Of a DNA stretch of 64,000 nt, positions 40,853-53,300 are shown piece after piece; positions within the stretch are counted from its first letter, which is position 1; each line of letters starts with the position of its first letter. This stretch comes from Datisca glomerata (lineage: Eukaryota > Streptophyta > Magnoliopsida > Cucurbitales > Datiscaceae). The notes beneath the pieces were generated by a model. The model was not told where the DNA came from, did not search any database, and saw only the letters and a program-made list of their open reading frames with translations. Made by a program: the position numbers and the translations under genes. The stretch covers positions 124,001 through 188,000 of the forward strand of contig QANY01009091.1 of assembly GCA_003255025.1 (NCBI GenBank), given 5' to 3'.

Positions 40853-43800
40853 TGTAATATCCTGACCTTTCGTAAATGGGCATTTTCGTAAAATTGATTT
40901 AAAATATAATATAAATTTAAATTTTGATTTTAAAGATGGATTATTTGTAAAACTATTTTTAATTAGATAAAATTTATTCAAATTTTTATTTTTTTTAATT
41001 TTGAAAGTGTTTTAGTATATAATTCTTAAACTCACTCACACCATATGCTTATGTATACTCTAGGATTACCATAACCCTATTTTTATCATTGATTCGACAA
41101 TCTCACCCCTCGATTGAAACCCACTCACACTATATGCATATACACACTAAGCTAGCCCTAACCTAATATATATATATCCCAAATCTTTGTTCTTCAACTT
41201 TCTCCTCCCCCTTGCAGCCTCTCACCCCACGCAATCACCTGCAGGCTAGCAATCCTTATCCTTCTTCGTTGGTCTCTCTCTAAATCTTGGCCGCTACAAG
41301 CTTTGAATTTGGGTAATCTTCTTCTCCTTTTTTTCTTGATTTCTTTCTTTTATCTCTTCCTCTCTCTGTTTTTATCTCTCTCTCTCTCTCGTGTCCTTGT
41401 TTTGTCTCCCTCCCTCTCTGTTTTTTGTCTCTTTCTCTCGGATCTCTCTTAAACGCAACCCATGAATTCTTCTTCAATTTTCTAGCAGCCTCAACGAAAA
41501 CCCATTGTTTCTTCTTCTTCTCTTCTTTCTCTGTCTTTTCTCTCTCCCTCTGATTCCTTCTATCTCACCCTCTGTTTCTCTCTTTCTCTCTCTTCTGCTT
41601 TGTCTCTTCCTCTTTGCGTTGTCTCTCGTTTTCTCTCTCTCTGTCCCTCTTTGCTTTCTCCCTACTCTCTTTCTCTCTATGTTTCCTTTCTTTTTTTCTT
41701 ATCCTGTTTCTCTTTGTCTTTCTTCATTGTTCTTCACTTCTCCCTCTTTTGCTTCATCTTTCTCCTTCTGTTTCTCTCTCCCAATTTCTTTCTTCTTCTC
41801 TTCTCTCTCTGTCTTTTCTCTCTCCCTCTGTTTCACTCTCTCTCGCCTTCTGTTTCTCTTTTTCTATCATCTGTCCCTCCCAGTCTTTGTTTCTTTCTTT
41901 CCCTCTCTTTGATTTTCTCTATCTTTGTTTCTCTCTACTTCTCTCTATATCCCTCTCTTTCTTCCCCTCTCAAATTCCCTCACTATTTTTCTTCCCCTCT
42001 TTGTTTCTCTCTCCTTCTCGTTTTCTCTCTCTCTCCCCCCATGTTTTCTCGCTTTCTTGTTCTGCAACCGGGTCTTGCACCTAATTGTTCTTTCCTGAAC
42101 TGGTTCAGCCTGAACCAAACCGATTCAGTTTAGCCAGACCAGTCTGAACTGGCCTAGCCGATAGAACCGAACCGGTCTGGTCTGAGCCAGCCCGATCTGA
42201 ACCGTTTGACCCAAAGCTTTATCATTTGACTCTGGACCCGATATATTTTTTTCCAACCTCGTTAGACCCCTTCGCACCATTTTAATTAATTATCTTTTAT
42301 TTTATGATATTAAAAATGTGTTTATATTGTTTTATTTCAAAACAATTTAGTGGTTATATTTTTTTTGGATTTCAGGTCATTAATTGTTTAATTTATTCTT
42401 CCACTTCAGGTAAGTGAGCTTACATGATGGTGTGACTCCCGTTGTGATAAATGTATATGTTTTGTGTAAGTGAATTTATATCCTAATGTGACCTATATGT
42501 GATAAATATATATGCTTGTGTAAATGAATTTACATTGTAATGTGACCTACGCGTGATAAATGTAATATGTGTTATTCTCATCAGCTATAATTGTCTATAA
42601 GCATGTTATGATTATATATATGTTTGTGTAAATTGACTTATATAACGATGTGACTCTGATATTATAATTATATCATGTATTTATTATCTGTTTAACCATT
42701 TTTTCGATAATTATTATATTTCGTTAACACTTTGATAATTGTTTATTGTTCAATTATTAATTTGATTATCATGAGATAAATATTCGGGTATCACTGATTT
42801 TATGGTAGTATGTTATCATATTTGATTCTGTTACATGTATCAGTATGCATTATATGATTAATTATTATCATATGTTGGATTCTGCAAGTTTTAAGATTAA
42901 TTCATTCAAGTGGTAATTAAGCAAGGTATGAACTTGAGCACGACCCTTAGTTAACAAGAAATCAGGCATGTTCACATTTTTTTCTGTTAAACGAATGGGG
43001 TGTCATCTGCTCATGCTTTCGTCACACATAGGGTGTTATCTGTTCATGTTTTGGTCATACATTGGGTGTCATCTGTAAATTTTTTTCATCACTCATGAGG
43101 TGCCATTTATTCATGTTTTCCGTCACCAATGAGTGCCATCTGTTCTGTCGCTCAATGTGTGTCATCTGTTTCATCTCCCGACGTGTGCCATCTATTTCGT
43201 CGCCCAATTCGTCATGATGTGTTTCTGTTAACGTGTGATCAGTTCTGATTAGGTTGTTAACTAGGGGATATGCCAAGACAATATATGCTTGAGATTGTTA
43301 AATGATTCTGTTTGAGACACGTGTTATCTTCGTGCTATGTTAAGCCATGTCATGATCAAGTACGTTACTTTATTTCATTTATGTTATATGTCAAGCTCAG
43401 TTATGTTATGTCATAATTGCATTTATGACACGTGAATGCATGTTATCATGTGAGTTTGTTTACTGAGTATTTTAAAATACTCATTCCTCCACAGTTATTT
43501 ATGATACAGGTGGTTATGGCGAGCAACATGAGTGGGAGACTGTCATAACCTGTTAGATCAGATGAATTTGTATTTTCAGTTTATGATTTGATTTAAAAAT
43601 TAGGAAAACGTTTTATGTTAAACTTGGTTATTCAAGTAGTTTATTTTACGTTATGATTTTCTACGAATTATGATGAGTGAAAGTTTCATGAATTATGGAT
43701 TTCAAGTTTTGACTTTATTTCAGAATTTAATTCAATTTTTTGAGGTTTTATTAATTATGCATTTAAGACACTTTATCGCTTCCGCTATTTAATGATTAAG

Positions 43801-43978
43801 ATTCCGATCATGGATAAGTTTAATGCTTTCGCTATTTAAGGTCAGGGTTTTTTCATCATGGGTAAATTAAGAATTTTCAATTTGAGAATTTTCTCAAAAT
43901 TAGGGTTTGTTTCGAATTGGAGATTTCAAAATTATGAAATTACACGTATTTTTAACCCTCAGGAATCGGGGTGTTATA
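40853..43978 (+). repeat. Right LTR of the gag-only element
   Basis: Starts TGTAATATCCTGACCTTTCG. The pyrimidine tract is at 41200-42055, the CCGGTCTGGTCTGAGCC block at about 42110-42210 and the tandem repeat at 42995-43225. It ends GTGTTATA. Confidence 0.9.
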
Positions 43979-44330
43979 ATGGTGTACACTGTCATCGTGT
44001 AGCCATCGTGTAGTACAAAATTAATAAAAGAAGCATGAAGAATATGGGTTTTTTCAACAAATGAGAAAGTTGTAAAATCAGAAAGCATGAAAATAGTGTT
44101 TTCAATGTTTCATAAAGCAAATGAAGCATGAAGAAATAAAAAATGAAGATGGATTTTTTTATTAAATATTGTTGTATTAAAATCAGAAGAGTACATAGGG
44201 TACATGATGTATACATGAGGTCTGTGTACCTTTCGTGTAGGCTACATGATAAATACAAGAGACTCATGTAATATTCGTGTAGACCTCGTTTACACTACAT
44301 TATCATCTTGTAGTGATCATGTGCAACAAA
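43979..44330. repeat. Second palindrome array, right part
   Basis: The array broken at 36298 continues here with GTACACTGTCATCGTGTAGCCATCG-like units, now degenerate, to about 44330. Beyond it 44493-44620 is a GAA tract. The order array then TTC/GAA tract mirrors the right side of the MULE at 29300-30240. Confidence 0.7.
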
Positions 44331-44492
44331 TGAATTTCAAACAACATTTTAGAAAGAAGAAAATAAATAAATAAATATTTTTAGAAAACTCATGAACAGG
44401 AAAAGACCCATGAAAATTCAAGATTTCTATAAAAGAAGAAAATAAAACTTATACATGTTCTAGAAAGAAGAACTAACAATCTTTTATTGTTG

Positions 44493-44622
44493 CATGAAGA
44501 AGAAGAAGAAGAAGAAGAAGAAGAAGAAGAAGAAGAAGAAGAAGAAGAAGAAGAAGAAGAAGATGAAGAAGAAGACGAAGATGAAGAAGAAGAAGAAGAC
44601 GAAGATGAAGAAGTGGAAAAAA
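44493..44622. repeat. (GAA)n tract
   Basis: About 22 perfect GAA units followed by interrupted GAAGAC/GAAGAT units. Antisense poly-Ser/Phe open frames here are artefacts. Confidence 0.95.
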
Positions 44623-45086
44623 TGAAAAACGAAGAAGACAAATGAGGTGGGTTGCAGAGATTCGATCGTCTTCTTCGTCTTCCTTGGCAAGAACGTAGAT
44701 GTCGTCTTTTTCATCTTCTGGTTCAAATATGTAAAAATGGGCAAAAACTCATTTTTAGAGAGAGAGAGTAAAAGCGCAACAAAAGAGGGAGTGAGGCAGA
44801 TATTTGGATAAGGTGGATGGTAAACATGTAAATTCATAAATGCATTTTTTGTGGAAAGTGGGTCAGGGGTCAGAGGTCAGGGTAAGTAAAAATGAGTGTA
44901 GAAGTCGAATTATGCAAAATGGTTAGCGTAGGGTCTACTTTAGCAAAAAGCCTAAAAAACAATGTCTTCTCTTTTAAAAGATGTCGTTTAGCTTACGTCA
45001 CGAGACTTATTTTTCTAAGCCACGCAGTGTCCCACTAAAAGTATCATTATCCGGCGTCGTTTAGACGAAATGCCTGATAAATTGTT
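44623..45086. other. Flank of the GAA tract; possible terminus of a second MULE-like element
   Basis: No gene. The reverse complement of about 44880-44955 (AGGCTTTTTGCTAAAGTAGACC, then CACTCATTTTTAC) has the general layout of the MULE terminal repeat at 24854. No matching left end or target duplication was found. Confidence 0.3.
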
Positions 45087-45285
45087 GTGCTTTCAGGGAA
45101 CGGAAATAATTGCAGGGTCAAACATGGGGAGGATGCAAAGATGAGAGAGATGGAGATGAACGTTCTTGATAAGGTTGGAGAAGTAATCTCAGTTATAAAG
45201 ACTGTGAAGCACGTCGACCAAGTGGTTTGCGCCATTCATTCTCTCGCTGTGTTTCTCTTTCCAATTGATTCTTCTCTTCTCGCAG
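45087..45285 (+). CDS. Candidate first exon of an unrecognised gene
   Basis: An open frame ending at a good splice donor (CGCAG|GTCAGT at 45286). The methionine at 45141 (MREMEMNVLDKVGEVISV) is the likelier start; 45087 is the upstream limit of the frame. The peptide continues IKTVKHVDQVVCAIHSLAV and FLFPIDSSLLAG, amphipathic and not low complexity, like the N-terminus of a helical-repeat protein. I do not recognise the family. No following exon is visible before the Gypsy scrap and the LINE. A coding-like fragment at 53394-53580 may belong to the same broken gene. It could also be chance. Confidence 0.4.
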
Positions 45286-45686
45286 GTCAGTCATAAACAT
45301 GCATTTCATTCTTTCATTTAATGGTGAAAATTTTGGATATTTGGAGTTTCGATACCCATTCCTTGGCCCTCTTAATTTATGGAGAGAAAACAAAACCATG
45401 AAGCCCGCTATATTGAGCCTATTTAACTATTTGGTCCAGAAAGGTGGTGGTTTGTGAAAATTTACTTGCAATAGGAGTTAACAAGAGTCTAGTGACGGAA
45501 ATTTACTTGTTTCAAGTGCAAGTATGGAATTAGCGACGGAATTGTGATTGCTTGATTTATAGCTGCCTGATTAATAAAAAGAAAAATAAGAACTTCAATT
45601 TCATTACTTTAGGTTCCACTTTACACTACCTGTGGCTTGTTCTTAATTATATTTAAGACTGTGTATTTTAACAAGGATGAGTTAAC

Positions 45687-45900
45687 CATGTTGTCTTGAC
45701 AAGAAAATAAGGACAAACTTACGAAGATATAGTTTGAAGATATCATTCATTAAACTCTAAAAAATAGAGGTATCATTTGTGAGCCCAAAGGGCATAACAA
45801 CAAACTCATTGTGCCCTTCATGTGTTCTGAAAGCTGTCTTTTGAATGTCCGGGGAAACATTCAGAAATGGTGGTGACCGGAAGTAAGGTCGAAAAAAACT
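45687..45900 (-). pseudogene. Gypsy reverse transcriptase scrap
   Basis: Minus-strand translation gives [18 protein letters not shown] followed by MPFGLTND, the conserved Ty3/Gypsy RT segment. After a stop comes SLMNDIFKLYLRKFVLIF just before the expected FDDIL site. Upstream, LTSGHHHF fits the LRSGYHQ motif with a frameshift. No LTRs or other domains are near; it is an isolated ~200-bp remnant. Confidence 0.8.
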
Positions 45901-46518
45901 GTTGCCCATACACAACATCGCAAGTTCCTTTCTCTCTTTTTACTTGTACTCGTTGAGTTGAATTCAACCAAATCGCAGTCTAAAACTTTTTAGCGGTAAA
46001 ACTGCAATCTATACAACTGGAGACAAGACAAATACTTTCAGTAACTATCGTCTTTCATCAACATGGAAAAAAACTGGAGACAAGACGGAAAATCTTCTGA
46101 TGATTAAATGACCATGACTCCTTATAATTCTTAACCATAAGCTTAGAGAAGGGTGAGGATTCCTACTTGGATGCGGTTGTGTTTATTCACCTGTACTTGT
46201 ATACATCATCTTCCTTTTTTCATATAAAATGTGTTATTAGGGAGTCTGGACTGTACTATATGATATATGATATTTCATGCTATTAAATTTTAGTACAATC
46301 AGGAGAATCTAAGTGTGCTCTAATACGTGCTTCTAGTAAATTTTGATATGGTGTCACAGTGTATTCATCCAAGTCATATCTAACTCACCAATACATGCTT
46401 CTAGTAAACTGCTCATCCTTCTTTTATGTCCTCTCAAGATAGAGAGACGTTGTAAATTGAGTAGGCTTTGTAAACATGAAGTATTAAGGATTTATTGTCC
46501 TCTTTTGTAAGTCTTTTT
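45901..46518. other. Intergenic, no feature seen
   Basis: AT-rich sequence between the Gypsy scrap and the LINE. No coding signal was recognised. Confidence 0.5.
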
Positions 46519-46533
46519 AATAATATAATGAAA
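46519..46533. repeat. LINE target-site duplication (left; right copy 53354-53368)
   Basis: AATAATATAATGAAA occurs at 46519-46533 and again at 53354-53368 directly after the 3' end of the LINE, 15 of 15 matching. This is typical of target-primed reverse transcription. Confidence 0.85.
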
Positions 46534-47032
46534 CCCTTAGAAAAACCCAGAGCATCCCTTCCCCGAGCAACCCTTCCCTGAACTTATCACCGAGCAACCC
46601 TTCCCCGAGCCCCTCGAGCAACCCCGGAGAGTTACCCACCTCGAGAGAAATCCCTAACCCGGACCCGCAAGAAACCCAGATCTGGAGCATGTTGTACCCG
46701 CAAGAAACTCTTCCCTCTTAGGAGTGAGTTTCTTTCAGCCCTTACGTTAGAGCCTTTGGCCCCCCCTTCGGCGAGTCGCAGTCGTCTGGTACCCCGGCTC
46801 GTGCGTCGGCGCCGCAGTCGCTGTTCGGTGAGCTGCCGTCGGCGAGCCTCCGACGAGCTCTAAATTTCAGTGTTTTTAGTCTTGTTTTCTACCTCGTTTT
46901 GGATTATGAAGACAGTGGGCAGTTTTATGGGGACTTAGGAGTGCTGTGTGGTTTTAAAGGCAGTCTCCCATGGCTCCAGGAGTCACCCCGCCGTTAAGAC
47001 TCTCATTTCAAAGAGACTAGAAATTTTTTTAG

Positions 47033-48830
47033 GTGGAAGTGGGCAATGGAATTAATGTTGTGAGGTATAGATGGTGCAAGCGTAGCAACGGCCAAACTCA
47101 CTATATGGTCCTCGGGCTTAAGGAGATGAGGTGGGTGATATATATCATGCGCATTGCGGAGAAAGGGCAGCTAAGATCATGGTACTTAGATGGCCCCGGA
47201 AGGATCATAATGTCATCTAAGGTGAATGAGAATGGGATGTTTTTGGTTATCACAGTAATAGAAAACAGAGGCAGATGCTCCATTAACCTGCCTGGTACGA
47301 ATTTAGTGAGATGGGAGTAGGTTGCTTGGAGACTTGAGGCAGTGCTTCCTCAGTATCCTTCTGTGCGAAAAGAAGTCTCTTTTGCTCAGATGGTGAAAAA
47401 TAATAAAGTAGGGAAATGAAGTCCTACTTTAGGGAGTGAGTTGACTGGTTTCGATTGGGATGCAAGCTCCTACAAGCCGAATAAGGTGGAAGTCATTTTT
47501 AGAGATCCCTTATTGGGAGAGCCATATCAAGAGTTAGCGCGATGTCGGGTTCATTATTTTGTGCATTCTGTAGACAATGGCCAGGATTGGGTAAATTGAG
47601 GGTAAAAGCATTGCAAGGAGAGAGACTTGTTTGAGTTTTTGTCGAGGCCAACGATGAAGTAGTTTAGAATATGCCTATGAGAGATTGAAGATACAAAGTT
47701 AGAACTAAGGAGATGAGACCCACTAGTGGGAACAAGCGACGCTAACATCTTCTCCAAATGTAAGTGAATTAGAGCAGAGGGGGTGCCCCTCCATCTATGG
47801 GACTACAATCTCTTTAAGGCTATTGGGGAGAGTTGGAGGTTTACTAAGGGTTGATGAGGATACTCTCAAGTTCTCGAAGTTACGTAAGGTGAGACTATTG
47901 GTTCGCAACAATTGCAACGGACCGCCGGAGTTCAGGGTGAAGGATGGAAATAGGTTTTTTTCTATTCCCATAGTGGAGGAACAGTCTACCACAGTTGCTG
48001 AAGGTAGTAGCGAGCGGTGGATAAGAGATCCATCATTTCAGAAAAGAGGAAGATGATAACTTTACATGCACAAGAGGCGCGAGGTAGCATAATTGGTTTC
48101 AGTGAGCCGATACAACAAACTAATGGTGATTCAAAGTTAAAATCTATGGGAGGCAGACATGGGAATGGGGTGGAACAATTTTTTAAGGTTTTGGACCAGC
48201 CTTTGCCGAAAGGAGGGGAATGGGTCCTTTCAACTAGCCCAGACAAGTTTGGGTCAAGAAGAAAGCAGACTTTAAGTGTGGGATGAGGGATTCCAAAGGG
48301 AAAAATGTGATGATAGAGTCCACGAAACCTACTTTTTGGGGTGTTTTTTCCAATGAAGGAGGTTGTAACAGTGCTCCTTACAAGAAGCAAAGTGTTTTAA
48401 GCTCGGAGCGTATCCGAGAATAGAGCAGTTGCAACAGAGGTTGGTGGGGATTTTTCTATGAGAGGAATGAGTGATGATGATTCATAGAGGCAGTTGATTC
48501 TGTTTGAACCAGATAGGTGCAAGTGGGGAAAAAGGTTTTTATCAGGGAGTAGCTTGGAGGAGGAGTTCTTCGTGTCTCCGCTCGCTATGGTAAACGTTAA
48601 CTGGGAGGATGTTAGTCCTTTCGCTATCATAGATGGTGTTAACAAAGATACAAAGGTCTCGAGATGGGTTATTCATAAAATGAAGACTTTGTCAAAAAAT
48701 TTGGGGGTTCCGATAGAAAGTTTTGAACATAAGGCTCAATGTTTGTTTTTGAAAATTGAAGGTAGGTGGAGGAATTCAGTTAAAGGGAGAAAAATGGGTC
48801 AAAGAAGAAAAATGTTAGTCGCGAGTTAAA
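47033..48830 (+). pseudogene. LINE ORF1 (DUF4283-like gag)
   Basis: Broken into pieces: MEVGNGINVVRYRWCKRSNG with VIENRGRCSINLPG (47033-47320); a DUF4283-like stretch, RVGGLLRVDEDTLKFSKLRK with VRLLVRNNCNGPPEFRV (47823-48056); and a last open part (48494-48829). The pattern fits ORF1 of plant L1 elements. A zinc knuckle was not identified with certainty. Confidence 0.65.
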
Positions 48831-48926
48831 AAGGCTCGACTGGAATGTTAATTATGAGAGGGGAAGTTCAGGAAGCATGGAGGAGAATTCAGTGGGGCCT
48901 AATTCTAATACTTGCGAGAATTATTT

Positions 48927-51900
48927 ATGTCTTTAAAAATTATTTCATGGAATGTGAGGGATTTGGATGATTGCGATAAAAGGTTGATTGTCAAAAATAT
49001 GTTGAAAGAATGGAGGTCCGATATTCTTTGCTTGCAAGAAACAAAATTGGCTAGTTTCAATTTAGCTGATTTCAGAAGCATTTGGGGTCGAAGAAAAGGG
49101 GTGGAGAGACATTTATGTCATCGGGACCGCATGGGGGATTCTTATTTGTTGGAATGAAGTGAAGTTTTAAGTTAGTCCACTCAGAGCCCGGTATTTATTC
49201 TTTATCATTCATCTTGACTCCCGTTGAGGAGGATAGAGAGTTCCTTTTTACAGGAGTGTACGGGGGTTGTGATATGGGGTTTAAAGCCATGTTCTTAAGG
49301 GAGTTGTCTGGTATTAGAAGCAGATGGGATCAACCTTGCTGTGTCAGGGGTGACTTAATATGGTCAGAGCTCCTAGGGAAAGGTGGAATAGTAGAGGCTA
49401 TTTGGCAGACATGTTAGCTTTCACAGAGTGAGGCCCTCCTGGTTAAGGATTGATATATTCTTATATCCTACATATTGGGATGAACTCTTTAACAATATTT
49501 GACAATAGTGTCTTTCAAGGATTGTATTAAATCATTTCCCTAATATGCATAACCATGATGAGGCTTTTAAATGAAAAACCCATTTTCATTTTGAAGCTAT
49601 GTCGTTCTCGCATGAAAGGGTTTATGGATTTTGTGGGGCAAAGGTGGAGCTCTTGTGGTGGAAGGGGATCCCTCTTTTTCTCTTGCGAAGAAACTTTCTA
49701 TGACCAAATCTGACTTGAGGAAATGGAATGTTGAATCAAAATCTTTTGACTTTGTTAAATGAGCTAAAAGTGTTAGACAACAAGGAACGGGAAGGGCAGT
49801 TGCCTCCAGAGAAATTTGAGTGCCTGGAGGGTATCAAAGGCATATTGTGTAGGGTTATTATGGTAGAGGAAATTCATTGGAGGCAGAAGTCCAGAGCTTT
49901 GTGGCTGAGTCATGGAGACAGAAATACAGAGTACTTTCATGTTGTGACTCGAGCCCATAAGCGATCCAATTCTATTGGGACCATCGAGATTGAGGGAGCT
50001 AGCGTTTCAGAGGAGGCGGAGTTCACGATGGGATAATGAGTTTCTTTTCGAAGTTGTTTAAAGAAGCGCAAGATTGGAGACCAAACTCGGTCGAGACGTA
50101 TTTTGCGTATTTGTCTTCAGGGGAGAACGCATCTCTAGAGAAGGAACCTACTATTGAGGAGGTCTACGCAGTTATTATGAGTTTGAAAGGAGATAAGGCT
50201 TCAGGGCCCGATGGTTTCCCTACGATGTTCTTTCAGAAATGCTGAGATATCGTGAAGAAAGACGTGTTTAATGCAGTGAGTTTCTTTATGGAGAATGGAG
50301 AGTTCGAGAGTAGCCCTAATGCAATTTTTTTTGTTTTGATTCCAAAGAAGAAAAATGCAATGGACATTAAGGATTTTAGACCCATTAGTCTAGTGGGGAG
50401 TTTTTACAAGATTTTAGTGAAATTATTAGCAATTCGGTTATGGAGAATCGTCCATTCCTTAGTTTCAGAGCTGTAACATGCTTTCATTCAGGGAAGGCAA
50501 ATTCAAGATGCTTTTTATTGCAAATGAAATTATTGGTGTGATCAAAAGTACGGGAAATTTCGCTATTATGTGCAAACTGGATATTGAAAAGGCTTATGAC
50601 CACTCTTTTGTACATGATGGGCATAATGGGTTTGGGTCTAAATGGATTGGGTGGATTAAATATTATTTGTCGACGGTGAGAGTTTTGATTCTGATTAATG
50701 GGGCTCCAACGGATTTTTTTCCTACCTCTAGCGTCTGAGGCAAGGAGATCATCTTTCTCCCTTTTTGTTCATTTTGGTGATGGAGTTGTTAAGTATCTTC
50801 TTAACGAAAGCTAGGTCGAATGGGTTGCTTACGGGTATTACCTTGGATACAGAAGGTAGATCTCAACTGACTGTCTCTCATCTTTTGTTTACTGATGATT
50901 CTCTTGTATTTTGTAAGAACATGAGGATAATTTACTGCATCTCAGATGTATTCTGTTGTTGTTTGAAGCTGTCTCAGGGTTGCGAGTTAATTTGTCAAAG
51001 AGTGAAATTTTCCAGGTGAGTGAGGTTCTGATATTGCATGTTCTGGTAAACATTCTGCAGTCCCGGGTGGGCAGCTTTCCCACCACCTACTTGGGTCTTC
51101 CTTTTGGTGCTACTACGAGGGATCCCGGGATTTGGGACTCAATCGTTAAGCGTTTTGACTCCAAATTAGCTGGCTGAAAGGGGCATTTCTTATCCAAAGG
51201 AAGGAGGTTAACCCTTCTAAAAAGTATTTTCTCTAACTTCCCATTTACTTTTCGTCTTGCATTCATATTCTGTCTTTGGTGACTAATTTATTGGAGAGAA
51301 AAATGAGAATTTTTCTGTGGAGGGAAATAGAGGAGGGCAAGAAGTTTCATCTGATCAAATGGAGTAAGGTTTCCTCTCCGGTGCACATGGGTGGTTTGAG
51401 AGTTAAAGGAGTGAAAACTTTTAACAAGGCGCTCATGGGCAAGTGGTTTTGAAGGTTCTCGTAGGAGCAGGACAACTTATGGAGGAGAGTTATTGTGGCC
51501 ATTATGGGAGATAAGGTCGATGCGTGGCAGTCGTCTTGGAGAGTCATTTATCGGGGTCGGGACATGTTCTCTAAGGGCTTGTTTGGTAGCCTGTATTATG
51601 CAGTACTAAAAACAGGACAATACTATTTTAGTATTGTCCGATGTTTGGCAAAAATATGGAGCCCGTACTAGTTAATACGGTGAGACTCTTTAGTCCCACC
51701 TACATGAGATAATTTAGTTCCCTCATTTTAGGGGGGATTACACCGGACTAAGAAAAACAAAGCTGTTTTTTAATTTATATCTTAAAATGATTTTTTTATT
51801 AAATTGATTTTTTTATTAAAATGATTTTTTTAATTTATATCTTACATGAATTTCATTCACTAACAAAAATAATTTATGAACTTTCGAAAGGTCCAAAATT

Positions 51901-53300
51901 AATTACTTATGACTTAATTTTACCAATTTTCAAAGTCATTTACTATCTTTTTCTTCCTTTTTTCTAAATTTTTAGAGCATCTCAATAATATGAGTGGTTC
52001 AGTAATCATTTATATATATTAAGTGACTTATTTTGTGTATTAAAAATTCAATGAATTTTTTTTCTAATTTCAATGTTTATCACTATCTTAAAGTTTACGG
52101 ATATAATTGAATTTACATTTTTAGTAAAAAAAAATAGGAAATTTACGGTGATAGCATGAATTAGATAATTTATTTTATAGTTGAAAATGTAAAATAACAT
52201 GTTAATAAATTTCAAATAGACTTTTGTGGATCAAATCATGACAAACAGTTTTACAATCTAGTACTATAACATGCCAAACATTGTAGAAGTGTTACAATTT
52301 TTTTAACTAATACAGCACCAAACACTTGAAAGTATTATTTAATCCAGTATAGTACAATCCGACAGATTTAGTACAGTACTATCTAGTGCTATCCTGACTG
52401 CCAAACGAGCCCTAAACGGGTTAAATTCAAAGTGGGTGATGGTTCATCAATGAGGTTTTCGTCGGATTATTGGTGTGGCGACACAATATTAACGGGTGAG
52501 TTTCCTACTTTGTTTAGTATCACTTCTGACAGAAAGTCTAGGGTTAGTGACTTTTTCATGAATGATGAGAGGACTGTGGTTCGGAACCCGACATTCAGAA
52601 GAGCTTTCAATGATTGAGAGTTGGATCCAATTAATAATCTCATGCAGAAGTTATAATCATACACGTTCACAGCTAATTTGATAGATTCGTTAGAATGGAT
52701 AGAAGGTCATAATAGAGTTTTTTCAGTTAAGTCATATGTCAAGAGCATTGACAATAGCGCTAGCAATGTTACAAATTTTCCTTGGAGACAAATCTGGAAG
52801 ACTAAGGCTCCCCCTAAATGTTCTTTTATAATGTGGACTTCAGTCTGAAATGTCAATCTCACCATGGATGTTCTGAAGAGGAGGGGCTTCTCTATGCCTA
52901 ATAAGTGTCCTTTGTGTAGGAAGGAAGAGGAATCAAACGCTCATATGTTTCTTCATTGTTCTTTCTCGTCGAAACTTTGGTACACTATATTGGGATCATT
53001 GTTCATTGGGTTATGCTTGGAGAACCATGTAATCTTTTTTGTAGTTGGAAGTATGCTCGTAGCACTTCCATTAAGCCTTCTTTTTGGGCTAATGTCCCTT
53101 TTGCTGTTTTTTGGGGTATTTGGAGGGAAAAAAATTCTATGCTTTTTGAAGGGGGAGAGAATTCTTTTTGTAAAGTTTTTATATCTGTTCTCAGATGCCT
53201 TTTAGATTGGATAGAGTGTTTGTTCTCAGATTTTGATTCTGAAAAAACTTGGGTGAAGACGCTGATCCTTTGCTTTTCAATTTCTAGCTTAGAGTTGTAA
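48927..53300 (+). pseudogene. LINE ORF2: endonuclease, reverse transcriptase, zf-RVT
   Basis: The endonuclease begins MSLKIISWNVRDL with catalytic Asn, then ILCLQETK with catalytic Glu. RT segments follow: KGDKASGPDGFPTMFFQKC, IFFVLIPKKKNAMDIKDFRP with ISLVGSFYKIL, MCKLDIEKAYDH (first Asp), RQGDHLSPFLF and HLLFTDDSLVF, where FTDD replaces the usual FADD. A C-terminal zf-RVT reads PNKCPLCRKEEESNAHMFLH (about 52890). Stops (for example at 50243, 50474 and 50737) and frameshifts break the frame, and the Harbinger-like element sits in the post-RT region. Confidence 0.9.
51575..52412. mobile_element. Tourist-like (PIF/Harbinger) non-autonomous element inside the LINE
   Basis: 838 bp flanked by TAA on both sides (51572-51574 and 52413-52415), the target duplication of Harbinger elements. 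The ends are imperfect inverted repeats: GGGCTTGTTTGGTAGCCTG on the left and, reversed, GGGCTCGTTTGGCAGTCAG on the right. Further in, both ends carry AGTACTAAA or GTACTGTACTAAA motifs. No coding region. Removing it and one TAA restores continuity of the LINE reading (the segment before GDGSSMRFSSDYWCGD). Confidence 0.88.

Larger units (their letters stand above)
36299..43978 (+). mobile_element. Non-autonomous gag-only LTR retrotransposon (TR-GAG-like, Gypsy type)
   Basis: Two LTRs of about 3.13 kb (36299-39432 and 40853-43978) flank an interior of only ~1.4 kb. Left LTR ends AATTACA; a primer-binding-site-like TAGTATCAGAGC (39435-39446) follows. The interior encodes a broken Gypsy gag and nothing else, then a purine tract (AAGAGGAGAGAA) just before the right LTR. 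No protease, RT or integrase is present, so it must have depended on a helper. The structure fits the described TR-GAG class of plant elements. LTRs are similar but clearly diverged. Confidence 0.88.

Noticed and set aside
44390..44837. Antisense frames of poly-Ser and poly-Phe
   Set aside because: Translation of the GAA microsatellite.
47823..48390. Antisense 134-codon frame in the LINE
   Set aside because: Opposite strand of LINE ORF1 without features of its own.
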